Shown here: in pieces, positions 53,612 to 61,254 of the stretch | How the letters are laid out: every line of letters begins with the position of its first letter | Position numbering within the stretch: the first letter of the stretch is position 1 | Source of the DNA: CALJFL01 sp039964455 | Lineage (GTDB): Bacteria > Pseudomonadota > Gammaproteobacteria > Pseudomonadales > Halieaceae | Assembly (NCBI GenBank): GCA_039964455.1 | Contig: JBDVXK010000012.1 | Location: 620,001 to 684,000 of the forward strand | DNA: 64,000 nt | Direction: 5' to 3' | Translations under genes and position numbers: made by a program | The notes under the pieces: generated by a model | What the model was told of the DNA's origin: nothing | The model's input: the letters and a program-made list of their open reading frames with translations, nothing else | Database searches by the model: none

Positions 53612-54472
53612 GTGAAAACACCCAAGCGCTTGCTACCGTTGGTCGCCGATGGGCTTATCGACGAGGTGCTCTACCCGCTGATGAGTGGTAAAGAGGCAGA
53701 CGTCTTTGTGGTGCGCTGTGGCCGTCATGAACGCTGCGCCAAGATATACAAGGATGCCGCCAAGCGCAGCTTCAAAAAAGCCGCGCAATACACCGAAGGC
53801 CGCAAGGTTCGCAATAGTCGCCGCGCACGCGCCATGGAAAAGGGTTCCCGCTATGGACGCCAGGAGCAGGAGGACGTCTGGCAGAACGCGGAAGTAGACG
53901 CCCTGTATAAACTGTCTGGGGCAGGAGTGAGGGTGCCCCAGCCCTACGGCTGCGTTGACGGTGTCCTGCTAATGGAACTGATCGTCGACGACGAGGGCGA
54001 TGTCGCACCACGGCTTAATGACGTCACCATGTCCGCCGAACAAGCCCGCGAGGATCATCAATTGATGATGCACTACGTGATGCGCATGCTATGCGCCGGC
54101 CTTATCCACGGTGACCTGTCAGAGTTCAATGTGCTGGTCGACGAGGATGGCCCGGTAATTATTGACCTGCCACAGGCCGTTTACGCTGCGAGCAACAACA
54201 ACGCCAAAGCCATGCTGGAACGCGATGTCGCCAATATTACTGATTACTACGCGCACTTCGCGCCCGATCTGGCCCAAAGCCATTACGCGGAAGAAATCTG
54301 GTCGGCCTTCGAGGCCGGGGATATGCACCCGGATATGCAACTAACCGGCGACTTCGAGCTGGACTTACACGAGGCCGATGTCGACTCTGTCATGCTTGAG
54401 ATAAAAGCGGTGCTGGCTGAAGAGGCTGCCCTTCAGGAGCGACTGAGGGCCGCCGAAGAAGAGGACGATTAA
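53612..54472 (+). CDS. RIO1-type serine protein kinase
   Basis: 286 residues, GTG start. RIO kinase features: SGKEADVFVV (ATP loop region), CAKIYKDAAKRSFKK (the Lys of the ATP site), catalytic loop LIHGDLSEFNVLV with Asp168 and Asn173, and the metal-binding Asp in IIDLPQAV. The bacterial RIO1 family resembles PA4780 of Pseudomonas; proposed roles are in ribosome assembly or stress response. The C-terminus is acidic with a coiled-coil look. The GTG start is embedded in the stop of a four-codon frame starting at ATG 53601. The 190-bp gap before it holds no other gene. Confidence 0.9.
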   Translation: MKTPKRLLPLVADGLIDEVLYPLMSGKEADVFVVRCGRHERCAKIYKDAAKRSFKKAAQYTEGRKVRNSRRARAMEKGSRYGRQEQEDVWQNAEVDALYKLSGAGVRVPQPYGCVDGVLLMELIVDDEGDVAPRLNDVTMSAEQAREDHQLMMHYVMRMLCAGLIHGDLSEFNVLVDEDGPVIIDLPQAVYAASNNNAKAMLERDVANITDYYAHFAPDLAQSHYAEEIWSAFEAGDMHPDMQLTGDFELDLHEADVDSVMLEIKAVLAEEAALQERLRAAEEEDD

Positions 54473-54488
54473 GCGACACCACACCCGC

Positions 54489-55376
54489 TTACTCCCCAGG
54501 AAATTCTGCCGCAGACACCCATGCAATAGCGTTAACTACCAGCCTAAGTGCATTTTCATCTTGCCAGTTTGAATGGTAATGGCCCCCGGTAAAACCAAAT
54601 CCGCGCCCCCCGTCCTCTCGCTGATAGAGCCAGGCAACGGTTTGTGGCTGCCGCTCCGCCACCATCTCGCGCACCGCGTCATTGCCACTGTGTGGGCCAT
54701 TGGGCCTGGACATGGTGTCAGCTGGCGGCACAGCCACCAGTAATGGCAACACTCCCTGCCCCTCCGGTTGAAACCGCATATTGAAATACCACTCGTCATC
54801 CATGGTGAAGGGCTGCACTCCCTGCGCTACCGGGTGGTCAGGCAGGGGCGAGAATGTCGCCTCCCAATGGGGATTCACCGACCAGTCAGTCTCAAAGTAA
54901 CCGCCAATAGCGCTCAGCATGGCGTCGGCAGAGGGGCTGCCTTTGGGCACCTCTACTGCATAGTGCAGTGCCGCCACACCCACGCCTAGGCTCAGCAGTC
55001 GGCTAAATGTAGGCAGGTGCGCATTGATGAGGTGACGTTCACCACCGTCGCAGTAAATGACCACCGCATCAATGTCTTTAAACAGTGACTCGTCCTCAGG
55101 CCAGCCACCCGTCGCCTGAATGGTCTCGATATCCGGCCAACGGCGCTGCAACTCTGCTGCCAGCAATTGTGAACCGTCATCGTGCTCATGAGCCCAGGGG
55201 CCATGGCTATCCGGGCCGGCGAGAAATAACACGCGACCCTCTGCGGTACTGCGGGCAGGGCTTACGGTGACCGACACTGTGCCGCCATCGCAAGCGGCCA
55301 GCGTAGCCAGCAAGGTCCACACCAGTAACAGGCATAAACCAAAGCGGACCGGTCCGTGGTGGCTGTACTCAATCAT
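54489..55376 (-). CDS. ThuA-like domain lipoprotein
   Basis: 295 residues. The N-terminus is a lipoprotein signal (hydrophobic run to LATLAAC, residues ~14-29), so the protein is anchored in a membrane facing the periplasm. The rest is a ThuA (trehalose utilisation) type glutamine-amidotransferase-like fold: RVLFLAGPDSHGPWAHEH, VVIYCDGGERHLI, GVGVAALHYAVEV, and RGFGFTGGHYHSNWQDE. Such domains are thought to act in sugar metabolism, with no firm activity. It is transcribed alone, tail to tail with the RIO kinase gene. Confidence 0.82.
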   Translation of the reverse strand: MIEYSHHGPVRFGLCLLLVWTLLATLAACDGGTVSVTVSPARSTAEGRVLFLAGPDSHGPWAHEHDDGSQLLAAELQRRWPDIETIQATGGWPEDESLFKDIDAVVIYCDGGERHLINAHLPTFSRLLSLGVGVAALHYAVEVPKGSPSADAMLSAIGGYFETDWSVNPHWEATFSPLPDHPVAQGVQPFTMDDEWYFNMRFQPEGQGVLPLLVAVPPADTMSRPNGPHSGNDAVREMVAERQPQTVAWLYQREDGGRGFGFTGGHYHSNWQDENALRLVVNAIAWVSAAEFPGE

Positions 55377-55452
55377 AGTCGGGGTACCTGTAAGTGCTAT
55401 TCAATGCGGCGACAGTGTAAACCTCAGTTTCAATTTATGGTAACTTGCCTGC

Positions 55453-56361
55453 ATGTCTGAACAATATGCTACAGCCAACGGCATCCGCTTGGCCTACGAA
55501 GAATTCGGCTCTCCCTCGCAACCCGCAATCCTGTTGATTATGGGACTGGGCACGCAAATGATCGCCTGGCCACAAGAGTTCTGTCAGGATCTGGCCGATC
55601 GCGGTTTTCGTGTTATCCGCTTTGATAACCGGGATATCGGTCTGTCTGAAAAGATGGAGAATGCCCATATTCCGCAGGCCACGCGGCTGATGCTGTTTTC
55701 CAAACTGCGCCTGCCGGTGCGCGTACCCTACCGTCTTACGGATATGGCACGGGATGCAGTGGGCCTTCTGGACGCCCTTGAGATTAAACAAGCCCACATT
55801 GTGGGCGCGTCAATGGGCGGAATGATAGGGCAGATACTCGCGGCACGCTTTGGCGAGCGCGTACTCTCGTTCACCTCCATCATGTCCAGCAGCGGCAACC
55901 CCAGCCTGCCAGGCCCGAATAAAGACGTTGTGAAAACGATGGTCAGGCGCTCATTGGGCATAGAGCCCGTGACCCTGGAATCCAGCATGGCGTTCTGGCG
56001 ATTGATTGGCAGCCCCGACTACCAGCCCAGTGACGAGGAACTCAGCCGCAAAATTCTGGCCAGTGTTGAGCGCAGCAATTATCCCGAAGGGTATTCTCGC
56101 CATATGGCTGCGATTATCGCCAATGGCAGCCGGGTCAAAATGCTGCGCAAGATCAAAGCGCCAACGCTGGTTATTCATGGCAAGGATGATGCACTTGTCC
56201 CTGTGGAGGGTGGCATCGATACAGCAAAACAGATTGCCGGGGCCAGACTGGAGGTTTTCGCAGGTATGGGCCACGACTTGCCAAAGCAATTGCTGCCGCG
56301 GTTTGTCGAGTTAATAGACGAGCACGCCCGCAGCGCAGAAACACTTGCCAGTGCCGCCTGA
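55453..56361 (+). CDS. Alpha/beta-hydrolase fold protein
   Basis: 302 residues. LLIMGLGTQMIAWPQEFC (oxyanion region), RFDNRDIGLSEKM, nucleophile elbow IVGASMGGMIGQ, acid region VIHGKDDALVP and late histidine in FAGMGHDLPKQ. It resembles the broad group that includes haloperoxidase-like and esterase/lactonase enzymes. It is followed on the same strand by a VOC gene (56 bp). The substrate is unknown. Confidence 0.88.
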   Translation: MSEQYATANGIRLAYEEFGSPSQPAILLIMGLGTQMIAWPQEFCQDLADRGFRVIRFDNRDIGLSEKMENAHIPQATRLMLFSKLRLPVRVPYRLTDMARDAVGLLDALEIKQAHIVGASMGGMIGQILAARFGERVLSFTSIMSSSGNPSLPGPNKDVVKTMVRRSLGIEPVTLESSMAFWRLIGSPDYQPSDEELSRKILASVERSNYPEGYSRHMAAIIANGSRVKMLRKIKAPTLVIHGKDDALVPVEGGIDTAKQIAGARLEVFAGMGHDLPKQLLPRFVELIDEHARSAETLASAA

Positions 56362-56417
56362 GCGAACCGCACTATGGCGCAAGCCCATCAAACGCATCAA
56401 CAGCCCTGGAGGCAAAC

Positions 56418-56870
56418 ATGATAGTCGGCTTACACCACGTGGCGATAGGCGTCAGCGATTTTGACAAGGCCCTGACCTTTTACACCGAGGCACTGGGCTT
56501 CGAAGTTGTTCAGCAAAGTGACTTTGATGGGGATGAGAAAGCCAGCCAGGCCATAGGGCTGAGCGATATAAAAGCTCGGATGGCAATGCTCAAGGCACCC
56601 AATGCCTTCGTTGAGCTTTGGCAGTACAGCAGCCCCGAACCACAGGATCTTCGCTCACGGCCCTGCGACTTTGGCTACCCTCACTTTGCCCTGCAAGTGG
56701 ATGATATTCAGAGTGAGTACGACCGGCTCAAAGCCCACGGAATGGAGTTCGTTGGCGACGTTGTGCATTTTGGCGATGATGCATCGGCGATCTACGGCCG
56801 TGATCCCTGCGGCAATATCATTGAGCTTTATGAGATAAAAACGAAAGGCCTGGCGCAGCTGGACAGGTGA
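56418..56870 (+). CDS. VOC family (glyoxalase/bleomycin resistance-like) protein
   Basis: 150 residues with two beta-alpha-beta-beta-beta modules: GLHHVAIGVSDFDKALTFYTEALGF at the start and PHFALQVDDIQSEYDRLKAHG in the second half. Candidate metal ligands are His7, a Glu in FVELWQY, His in YPHFAL and the Glu in IIELYEI. Members are lyases, epimerases, extradiol dioxygenases or binding proteins. A good ribosome site (GGAGGC) precedes the start. No specific role can be assigned. Confidence 0.88.
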   Translation: MIVGLHHVAIGVSDFDKALTFYTEALGFEVVQQSDFDGDEKASQAIGLSDIKARMAMLKAPNAFVELWQYSSPEPQDLRSRPCDFGYPHFALQVDDIQSEYDRLKAHGMEFVGDVVHFGDDASAIYGRDPCGNIIELYEIKTKGLAQLDR

Positions 56871-56882
56871 AATCGCTAACGG

Positions 56883-57263
56883 CTAAGGCTTAAGCCTGCC
56901 CTTGCCATCGGCAGCGCTCAGGGGCTGCGGATTGCCCCCATCACCCACGTTCACAAAAGTAATCTTGGTCACAAAAAGCGGCTCATTCGTGCCCGCCAGT
57001 TTTTCCCCCAGCACGTCAATTTCATAGCTAACGGAAGTAGTGCCTACACGCGTCAATTGCACGTCAAAGCACAGTAGTTCGCCCGGCTGTATGGGGTGCT
57101 TGAAGTTCACCTCACTGAGCGACACCGTTACCAGCCGGTTACCTGGAAACTCCAGGCTGGCGGTAATGTAGGCCGACTCATCTACCCACTTCAACAGGTT
57201 ACCCCCAAACAGGAAGCCCTGATCATTGAGGAACTCAGGGAGAACAAGTTTACGATGCTGCAC
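56883..57263 (-). CDS. Acyl-CoA thioesterase (hotdog fold, YciA/BACH-like)
   Basis: 126 residues. The hotdog core FLNDQGFLFGGNLLKWVDESAY carries the Asn/Gly-rich active-site helix and the Asp of YciA-type acyl-CoA hydrolases; VSLSEVNFKHPIQPGELL follows. It releases free acids from CoA esters and so may keep CoA free when the many CoA-dependent pathways here are running. It is shorter than YciA of E. coli only by a few residues. It ends 12 bp from the opposing VOC gene. Confidence 0.87.
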   Translation of the reverse strand: MQHRKLVLPEFLNDQGFLFGGNLLKWVDESAYITASLEFPGNRLVTVSLSEVNFKHPIQPGELLCFDVQLTRVGTTSVSYEIDVLGEKLAGTNEPLFVTKITFVNVGDGGNPQPLSAADGKGRLKP

Positions 57264-57343
57264 AATAACTACCTTCTGTTGTAAAACTTTAACCCGAGTG
57301 CGAGCCGGTCGCCCCCACTGTCTTGTAAGTCAGTGGAAGCTCC

Positions 57344-57781
57344 CTAACGCTTCCAGTCGGGCAGCTTATGTATCATCTTGATATCGTTCAGCATCGCCAG
57401 CGCCTGCCACTCCTCAAGGGGAAACTTAATGCCGCCATCTTCCTCGCCATACTTATCCTTTAATTCCTGCTCGATCTGAAGATTAAAGTCGAAAGCGCCG
57501 ATTCCGCGCATTCCCCAGGAACCAAACAACCTGGCATCTATCAAACTGAAACCCACAATACTCAACTCTTCGTGCCGTTCATCACGAACGATACGCCTGA
57601 ACACCGCGTTAACGTCCTCGAACCTTCCCTCAAGCGCCTGCATAAAATGCGTTCTACTGGCGAGCAAAACACCAGTGACTCCGCTTGATTCGTTATTTTT
57701 TTCGCTTACTGAAGTGATGCTTCGAACAATGTCCCAATTGAGCGGCTCAACACTGCGGCTCTGGTAAATAATTCGATACAT
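57344..57781 (-). CDS. BLUF-domain blue-light photoreceptor
   Basis: 145 residues, a stand-alone BLUF protein. Flavin-site residues match the family: Tyr6 (IIYQSR), Asn30 (EKNNESSGVTGVLL), Gln48 (FMQALEG) and Trp89/Met91 (FGSWGM). It binds FAD and switches on blue light through the Tyr-Gln-flavin hydrogen-bond network. There is no attached output domain, so it must act through a partner; ~45 residues follow the core. Its AAGGAG ribosome site contains the TAA stop of the symporter gene, so translation is tightly coupled. It is the last gene of a minus-strand run headed by the FAA hydrolase and HpaR-like genes. Confidence 0.93.
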   Translation of the reverse strand: MYRIIYQSRSVEPLNWDIVRSITSVSEKNNESSGVTGVLLASRTHFMQALEGRFEDVNAVFRRIVRDERHEELSIVGFSLIDARLFGSWGMRGIGAFDFNLQIEQELKDKYGEEDGGIKFPLEEWQALAMLNDIKMIHKLPDWKR

Positions 57782-57793
57782 GTCGGTAACTCC

Positions 57794-59476
57794 TTAGTGC
57801 TTCGCTACTTCTAGCTCACCATCATCCGGACCGTACTCTGACCGAATCAGCAGTTCATGGTAATTCTTGCGATCAATCTGGCCGCGAGCTGAGCTGTCGG
57901 ACACAGAGACAATCCAGGTAGTCAGTATGGCCAGCGGCATAGTGAACAGTGCCGGATAATTATAGGGGAATAATGCCTCTTCAAAACCAAGCACCGACAC
58001 CCATACCTGCGGGCCAACAACAATCAAGCCAACGCTGGATACAAGCCCTACCAGGGCGCCCAGGATCGCGCCCCGAGTAGTCAGGCCAGACCAGAACAGT
58101 GACAGGAAGAGTATCGGGAAGTTAACGGACGCTGCCACAACCATGGGCATGGTCGCGATAAAGGCAACGTTTTCGTTCTGGAAGAGAATACCCAGTAAAA
58201 CCGCGATCACACCGATGGCAACCGTGGTTAATCTGGTTAACTGCAATTCTTTACGACTATCGGGCTCGCCATCGCAGAGCACCTCTGCATACAGGTCATG
58301 TGAGATCGCCGCTGCGCCAGACACGGTAAGCCCCGCCACCACTGCCAGAATCGTGGCAAATGAAACCGCTGACATGAAGCCGGTTAACAGGTCGCCACCT
58401 ACCGCACTGGCCAGATGGATCGCCGCCATGTTGGTGCCGCCAAAAAGCTTACCGTCGGCAGAGAAAAACGCCGGGTTGTTGTAAAGAAAGATAACGGTGC
58501 CAAAGCCAACGACAATCAACGCGAGGTAGAAGTAACCCATGAAAAGCGAGGCATAGAATACCGATTTTTTGGCCTCCTGCATGGACGGCACAGTGAACAA
58601 GCGCATAAGGATATGCGGCAGGCCCAAGATGCCAAACAACATGGAGACCATGATGGTCGTAATCTGGATGGGGTCATTAAACAGTACACCAGGCGAGAGA
58701 ATGGCTTCTCCCTTGGGGTGATTCGCCGCTGCTTCAGCGAATAAAGTATCGATACTGAAGCCCGTTTTCATCAGCACCAGAAAAGCGATGATTGTCACCC
58801 CGGTCAGCAGCAGAACCGCTTTGACGATCTGTACCCAGGTTGTCGCCAGCATTCCACCGAAGGTAACGTAAGCCAAAACCAGAACGCTGACAGAAATCAC
58901 GGCCACCTCGTAGGGTAGACCAAAGAGCAATTCAATCAGTTTACCGGCACCAACCATCTGCGCTATTAAATAAAGCAGGACGACAACAATGGTGCCGAGT
59001 ATCGCCACTATCCTGATCGGACGCCGGTCCAGACGCATCGATACCACGTCGGTAAAGGTAAAACTGCCAAGGTTGCGCACCCGCTTGGCCAGCAGGAACA
59101 TCATGATCGGCCAGCCGGCAAACGCGCCTATAGCCAGTACGAGGGCGTCGAAGCCGCCCACAAACATCAGACCGGTAATTCCCAGAAAAGAAGCGGCCGA
59201 CATAAAATCACCGGCGATCGCCGTACCATTTTGCAGACCGGTTATATCGCCGCCTGCGGTATAGAAGTCCTTACTGGTTTGCGTCCGGCGCGATGCCCAG
59301 TAACTGATACCGAGGGTAATAGCGACAAACACCAGGAACATGATAATTGCGACGGGATTAAGCGGTTGGCGTTCGATTTCACCCTCAATCGCACCGGCCG
59401 CCAGTACAGCTGGCGTCGACACTAGCAGCATCAACATTGCGCCAGCGACCTGGCCGGTCTTCTGCAGCCTGCTCAT
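57794..59476 (-). CDS. Sodium:solute symporter, ActP-like
   Basis: 560 residues with a signal-like N-terminus (to VLAAGA), then about 13 membrane helices. The segments IEGEIERQPLNPVAIIMFL, GDITGLQNGTAIAGDFMSAASFLGI and YLIAQMVGAGKLIELLFGLPY are nearly those of the acetate carrier ActP of the SSS family. Related SSS carriers transport phenylacetate in pseudomonads. Placed in an operon with meta-cleavage genes, an aromatic acid (for example 4-hydroxyphenylacetate) is at least as likely a substrate as acetate. It overlaps the small membrane protein gene upstream by 4 bp. Confidence 0.9.
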   Translation of the reverse strand: MSRLQKTGQVAGAMLMLLVSTPAVLAAGAIEGEIERQPLNPVAIIMFLVFVAITLGISYWASRRTQTSKDFYTAGGDITGLQNGTAIAGDFMSAASFLGITGLMFVGGFDALVLAIGAFAGWPIMMFLLAKRVRNLGSFTFTDVVSMRLDRRPIRIVAILGTIVVVLLYLIAQMVGAGKLIELLFGLPYEVAVISVSVLVLAYVTFGGMLATTWVQIVKAVLLLTGVTIIAFLVLMKTGFSIDTLFAEAAANHPKGEAILSPGVLFNDPIQITTIMVSMLFGILGLPHILMRLFTVPSMQEAKKSVFYASLFMGYFYLALIVVGFGTVIFLYNNPAFFSADGKLFGGTNMAAIHLASAVGGDLLTGFMSAVSFATILAVVAGLTVSGAAAISHDLYAEVLCDGEPDSRKELQLTRLTTVAIGVIAVLLGILFQNENVAFIATMPMVVAASVNFPILFLSLFWSGLTTRGAILGALVGLVSSVGLIVVGPQVWVSVLGFEEALFPYNYPALFTMPLAILTTWIVSVSDSSARGQIDRKNYHELLIRSEYGPDDGELEVAKH

Positions 59477-59721
59477 TGCTCGTCTCCACGACTGTTCAGT
59501 GCGAGGAAGATAAGCTCGAACACGATCATGAGAATAATTAGGCCGGCAAATAGCACTATAGACCCGGATATATGGGTATCACCCAGGAAATTACCAAGGC
59601 CCGCACCCGCTTCGGTCCAGTTCAGCACAAAAGTGAAATAGACGGCCAGCGTCATCAAGGCGAACACATAACGCCTGCGTGTCTTACGCCGTATCAGTTC
59701 CAATCGTTTGTCGGTATCCAA
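59473..59721 (-). CDS. Small membrane protein, DUF485-like partner of the symporter
   Basis: 82 residues with two membrane helices (~residues 19-36 and 53-74) and a basic N-terminus (RLELIRRKTRRRYVFAL). Size, topology and position directly before an ActP-like gene match DUF485 (YjcH-type) proteins, which accompany acetate-type symporters. Its stop overlaps the symporter start (4 bp), and CAGGAG precedes its own ATG. The role is unknown, possibly assembly or regulation of the carrier. Confidence 0.78.
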   Translation of the reverse strand: MDTDKRLELIRRKTRRRYVFALMTLAVYFTFVLNWTEAGAGLGNFLGDTHISGSIVLFAGLIILMIVFELIFLALNSRGDEQ

Positions 59722-59744
59722 AAGGATCTCCTGAATTATATTTT

Positions 59745-60188
59745 TTATTCTTCGTCCGCCTGGTCGTCATCGACTTTGTCGATGAGTTCGTCCAGTAATT
59801 CGTAAAGCAGCTCGAGTTTTCCATAGCCGAAACGCTGGGTAATCAGATCATAGCGCGCCTCCTGAAGCGGCGCGATTATATCAAAAAGCTGACGGCCCTC
59901 TGGTGTTATCGATACCAGCGTACGCCGCAGATCGTCTTTAGCTGGCACCCGACTTACCAGCTCACGTCCCTCCAGGTTCTGCAATATCCGGGTAAGGCTG
60001 GGCATCAAAAGCGCACATCGACCGGCAATCTCAGTAGCGTCCAGCGCGTTGTCCTCTTCCAGCGCCCGCAACACGCGCCACTGCTGCGTAGAAAGACCAT
60101 GCTCGCGCAGATGCGGGGTGAACTCTTTCATTACCGCATCCCGCGCTTTCATCAGGGTCATGGGCAGGGAACGATTAAAGCGACGCAT
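59745..60188 (-). CDS. hpaR: MarR family regulator, HpaR-like
   Basis: 147 residues. MTLMKARDAVMKEFTPHLRE then LSTQQWRVLRALEE is the start typical of HpaR, repressor of homoprotocatechuate degradation. The winged helix contains TEIAGRCALLMPSLTRILQNLE and a wing with KDDLRRTLVSITPEG. Ligands of HpaR proteins are 4-hydroxyphenylacetate-type aromatics. The gene follows the FAA hydrolase gene by 2 bp and precedes the symporter genes by 23 bp. Its likely operators are the two palindromes at 61066-61077 and 61210-61221. Confidence 0.88.
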   Translation of the reverse strand: MRRFNRSLPMTLMKARDAVMKEFTPHLREHGLSTQQWRVLRALEEDNALDATEIAGRCALLMPSLTRILQNLEGRELVSRVPAKDDLRRTLVSITPEGRQLFDIIAPLQEARYDLITQRFGYGKLELLYELLDELIDKVDDDQADEE

Positions 60189-60190
60189 TG

Positions 60191-61048
60191 TTAAACGCTT
60201 GGGTCGTCAATTACGCCATTGCTCAGCAGGCCAACGCCTGGCACTTCAACCTCAACCACATCGCCCGGCACCAGGTACTTGGGTGGATCGAAGCGGGCGC
60301 CAGCTCCCAGCGGTGTGCCGGTAGAGATTACATCGCCAGGCTTGAGGATATAAAAGGTCGAGAGATAGCTGATCAGGTAGCGGAAAGGAAACATCAGGTT
60401 AGCCGTTGTATCGTGCTGGCGCTGCTCGCCATTGACCCGCGTGGTGACGGTCATGTTATCTACATCGGCGATTTCGTCGGCGGTTACCATCCAGGGGCCC
60501 AGGCCGCCCGAATGGACAAAGTTTTTGCCCTGCGTCACATTGAACTTGGCGTGGCGCACCCAGTCGCGCAGCGTACCCTCGTTCATAATCGTGAAGCCCG
60601 CCACATGATCCAGGGCCTGCGCCTCGCTGATTCGGTGACCGGTCTTCCCGATGATCATGACGATCTCACCCTCGTAATCCAGCTGGTGTGACTCCGGTGG
60701 TCGCCACAGCGGTTCGCCATGCCCGGTAAAGGAATCGATAGTGCGCATGAACAGGCTGGGCCACTCCGGATCATCTGAATTGTCTTTGTACTCTGCATTG
60801 CGATTGGCGTAGTTCACACCGATACAGGCGATCTTCTCGGGTGAGGTTACCGGCGGCAGGTAGCTGATCTCGGCTAGTGGCAGGTCTGCGGCAAGCGCGG
60901 TCGCTGCATCCTGCATTCCAGCGAGGCCGTCATCCTGCAGCACCTGATGCAGGCTGCCACCATGTCTAGCACCCAGGTCGATGACGCCATCATCTACCGC
61001 CACTCCCCAAGAATCTTTGCCACCGTGCCTGAAGCTCAAAAAACGCAT
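60191..61048 (-). CDS. Fumarylacetoacetate hydrolase family protein, HpaG-like
   Basis: 285 residues. FAH fold: CIGVNYANRNAEYK opens the catalytic domain, DYEGEIVMIIGK carries the metal-binding Glu pair, and ISTGTPLGAGARF follows near the end. In meta-cleavage of homoprotocatechuate this family supplies the decarboxylase/isomerase (HpaG) acting on 5-oxo-pent-3-ene-1,2,5-tricarboxylate and 2-hydroxyhepta-2,4-diene-1,7-dioate; other members are hydratases. AAGGAGG stands 8 bases before the ATG. It heads the minus-strand operon and is divergent from the HpaE-like gene. A role on a related ring-cleavage product is possible. Confidence 0.88.
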   Translation of the reverse strand: MRFLSFRHGGKDSWGVAVDDGVIDLGARHGGSLHQVLQDDGLAGMQDAATALAADLPLAEISYLPPVTSPEKIACIGVNYANRNAEYKDNSDDPEWPSLFMRTIDSFTGHGEPLWRPPESHQLDYEGEIVMIIGKTGHRISEAQALDHVAGFTIMNEGTLRDWVRHAKFNVTQGKNFVHSGGLGPWMVTADEIADVDNMTVTTRVNGEQRQHDTTANLMFPFRYLISYLSTFYILKPGDVISTGTPLGAGARFDPPKYLVPGDVVEVEVPGVGLLSNGVIDDPSV

Positions 61049-61065
61049 TGCCTGCCTCCTTTAAA

Positions 61066-61077
61066 TTAACGCGTTAA
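61066..61077. promoter_or_regulatory. Perfect palindrome TTAACGCGTTAA, probable HpaR operator 1
   Basis: A 12-bp perfect palindrome directly after the -10 box of the minus-strand promoter, covering the expected transcription start. The same core recurs at 61210-61221 at the divergent promoter. The likely ligand is the MarR/HpaR-like protein of the same operon. Confidence 0.65.
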
Positions 61078-61106
61078 ATAGTAACCCATCAGCAAAGTCT
61101 TCTCAA
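61078..61106 (-). promoter_or_regulatory. Sigma70-like promoter for the FAA hydrolase-hpaR-symporter-BLUF run
   Basis: On the minus strand: TTGAGA (61101-61106), exactly 17 bases, TACTAT (61078-61083), followed at once by the palindrome at 61066-61077. Confidence 0.6.
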
Positions 61107-61195
61107 TTAGGCCGCAGTGCTTATTTGAAGACACGATATTTAGCGTCTATAACTATCCAGAGGGGCATTGCAAAAGCAAGCCGCAGGCCAGCAAG

Positions 61196-61224
61196 TTGAC
61201 GGATTTTAATTAACACGTTATATT
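61196..61224 (+). promoter_or_regulatory. Sigma70-like promoter for the HpaE-LigA-LigB-HpaF run
   Basis: TTGACG (61196-61201), exactly 17 bases, TATATT (61219-61224). The transcription start would be near 61231, giving a short leader to the ATG at 61255. The second palindrome overlaps the spacer and -10 element. Confidence 0.65.
61210..61221. promoter_or_regulatory. Near-palindrome TTAACACGTTAT, probable HpaR operator 2
   Basis: Matches operator 1 in 10 of 12 positions and keeps the symmetric TTAAC-GTTA arms. It lies between the -35 and -10 boxes and overlaps the latter, so a bound repressor would block RNA polymerase. Confidence 0.62.
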
Positions 61225-61254
61225 TATTGCTCGACATACTATGAGGCACCCACC

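Noticed and set aside
61125..61153. Third promoter-like pair TTGAAG-17-TATAAC on the plus strand
   Set aside because: It fits sigma70 spacing, but the better TTGACG-TATATT pair at 61196-61224 lies closer to the gene and overlaps an operator; kept only as a possible secondary start.
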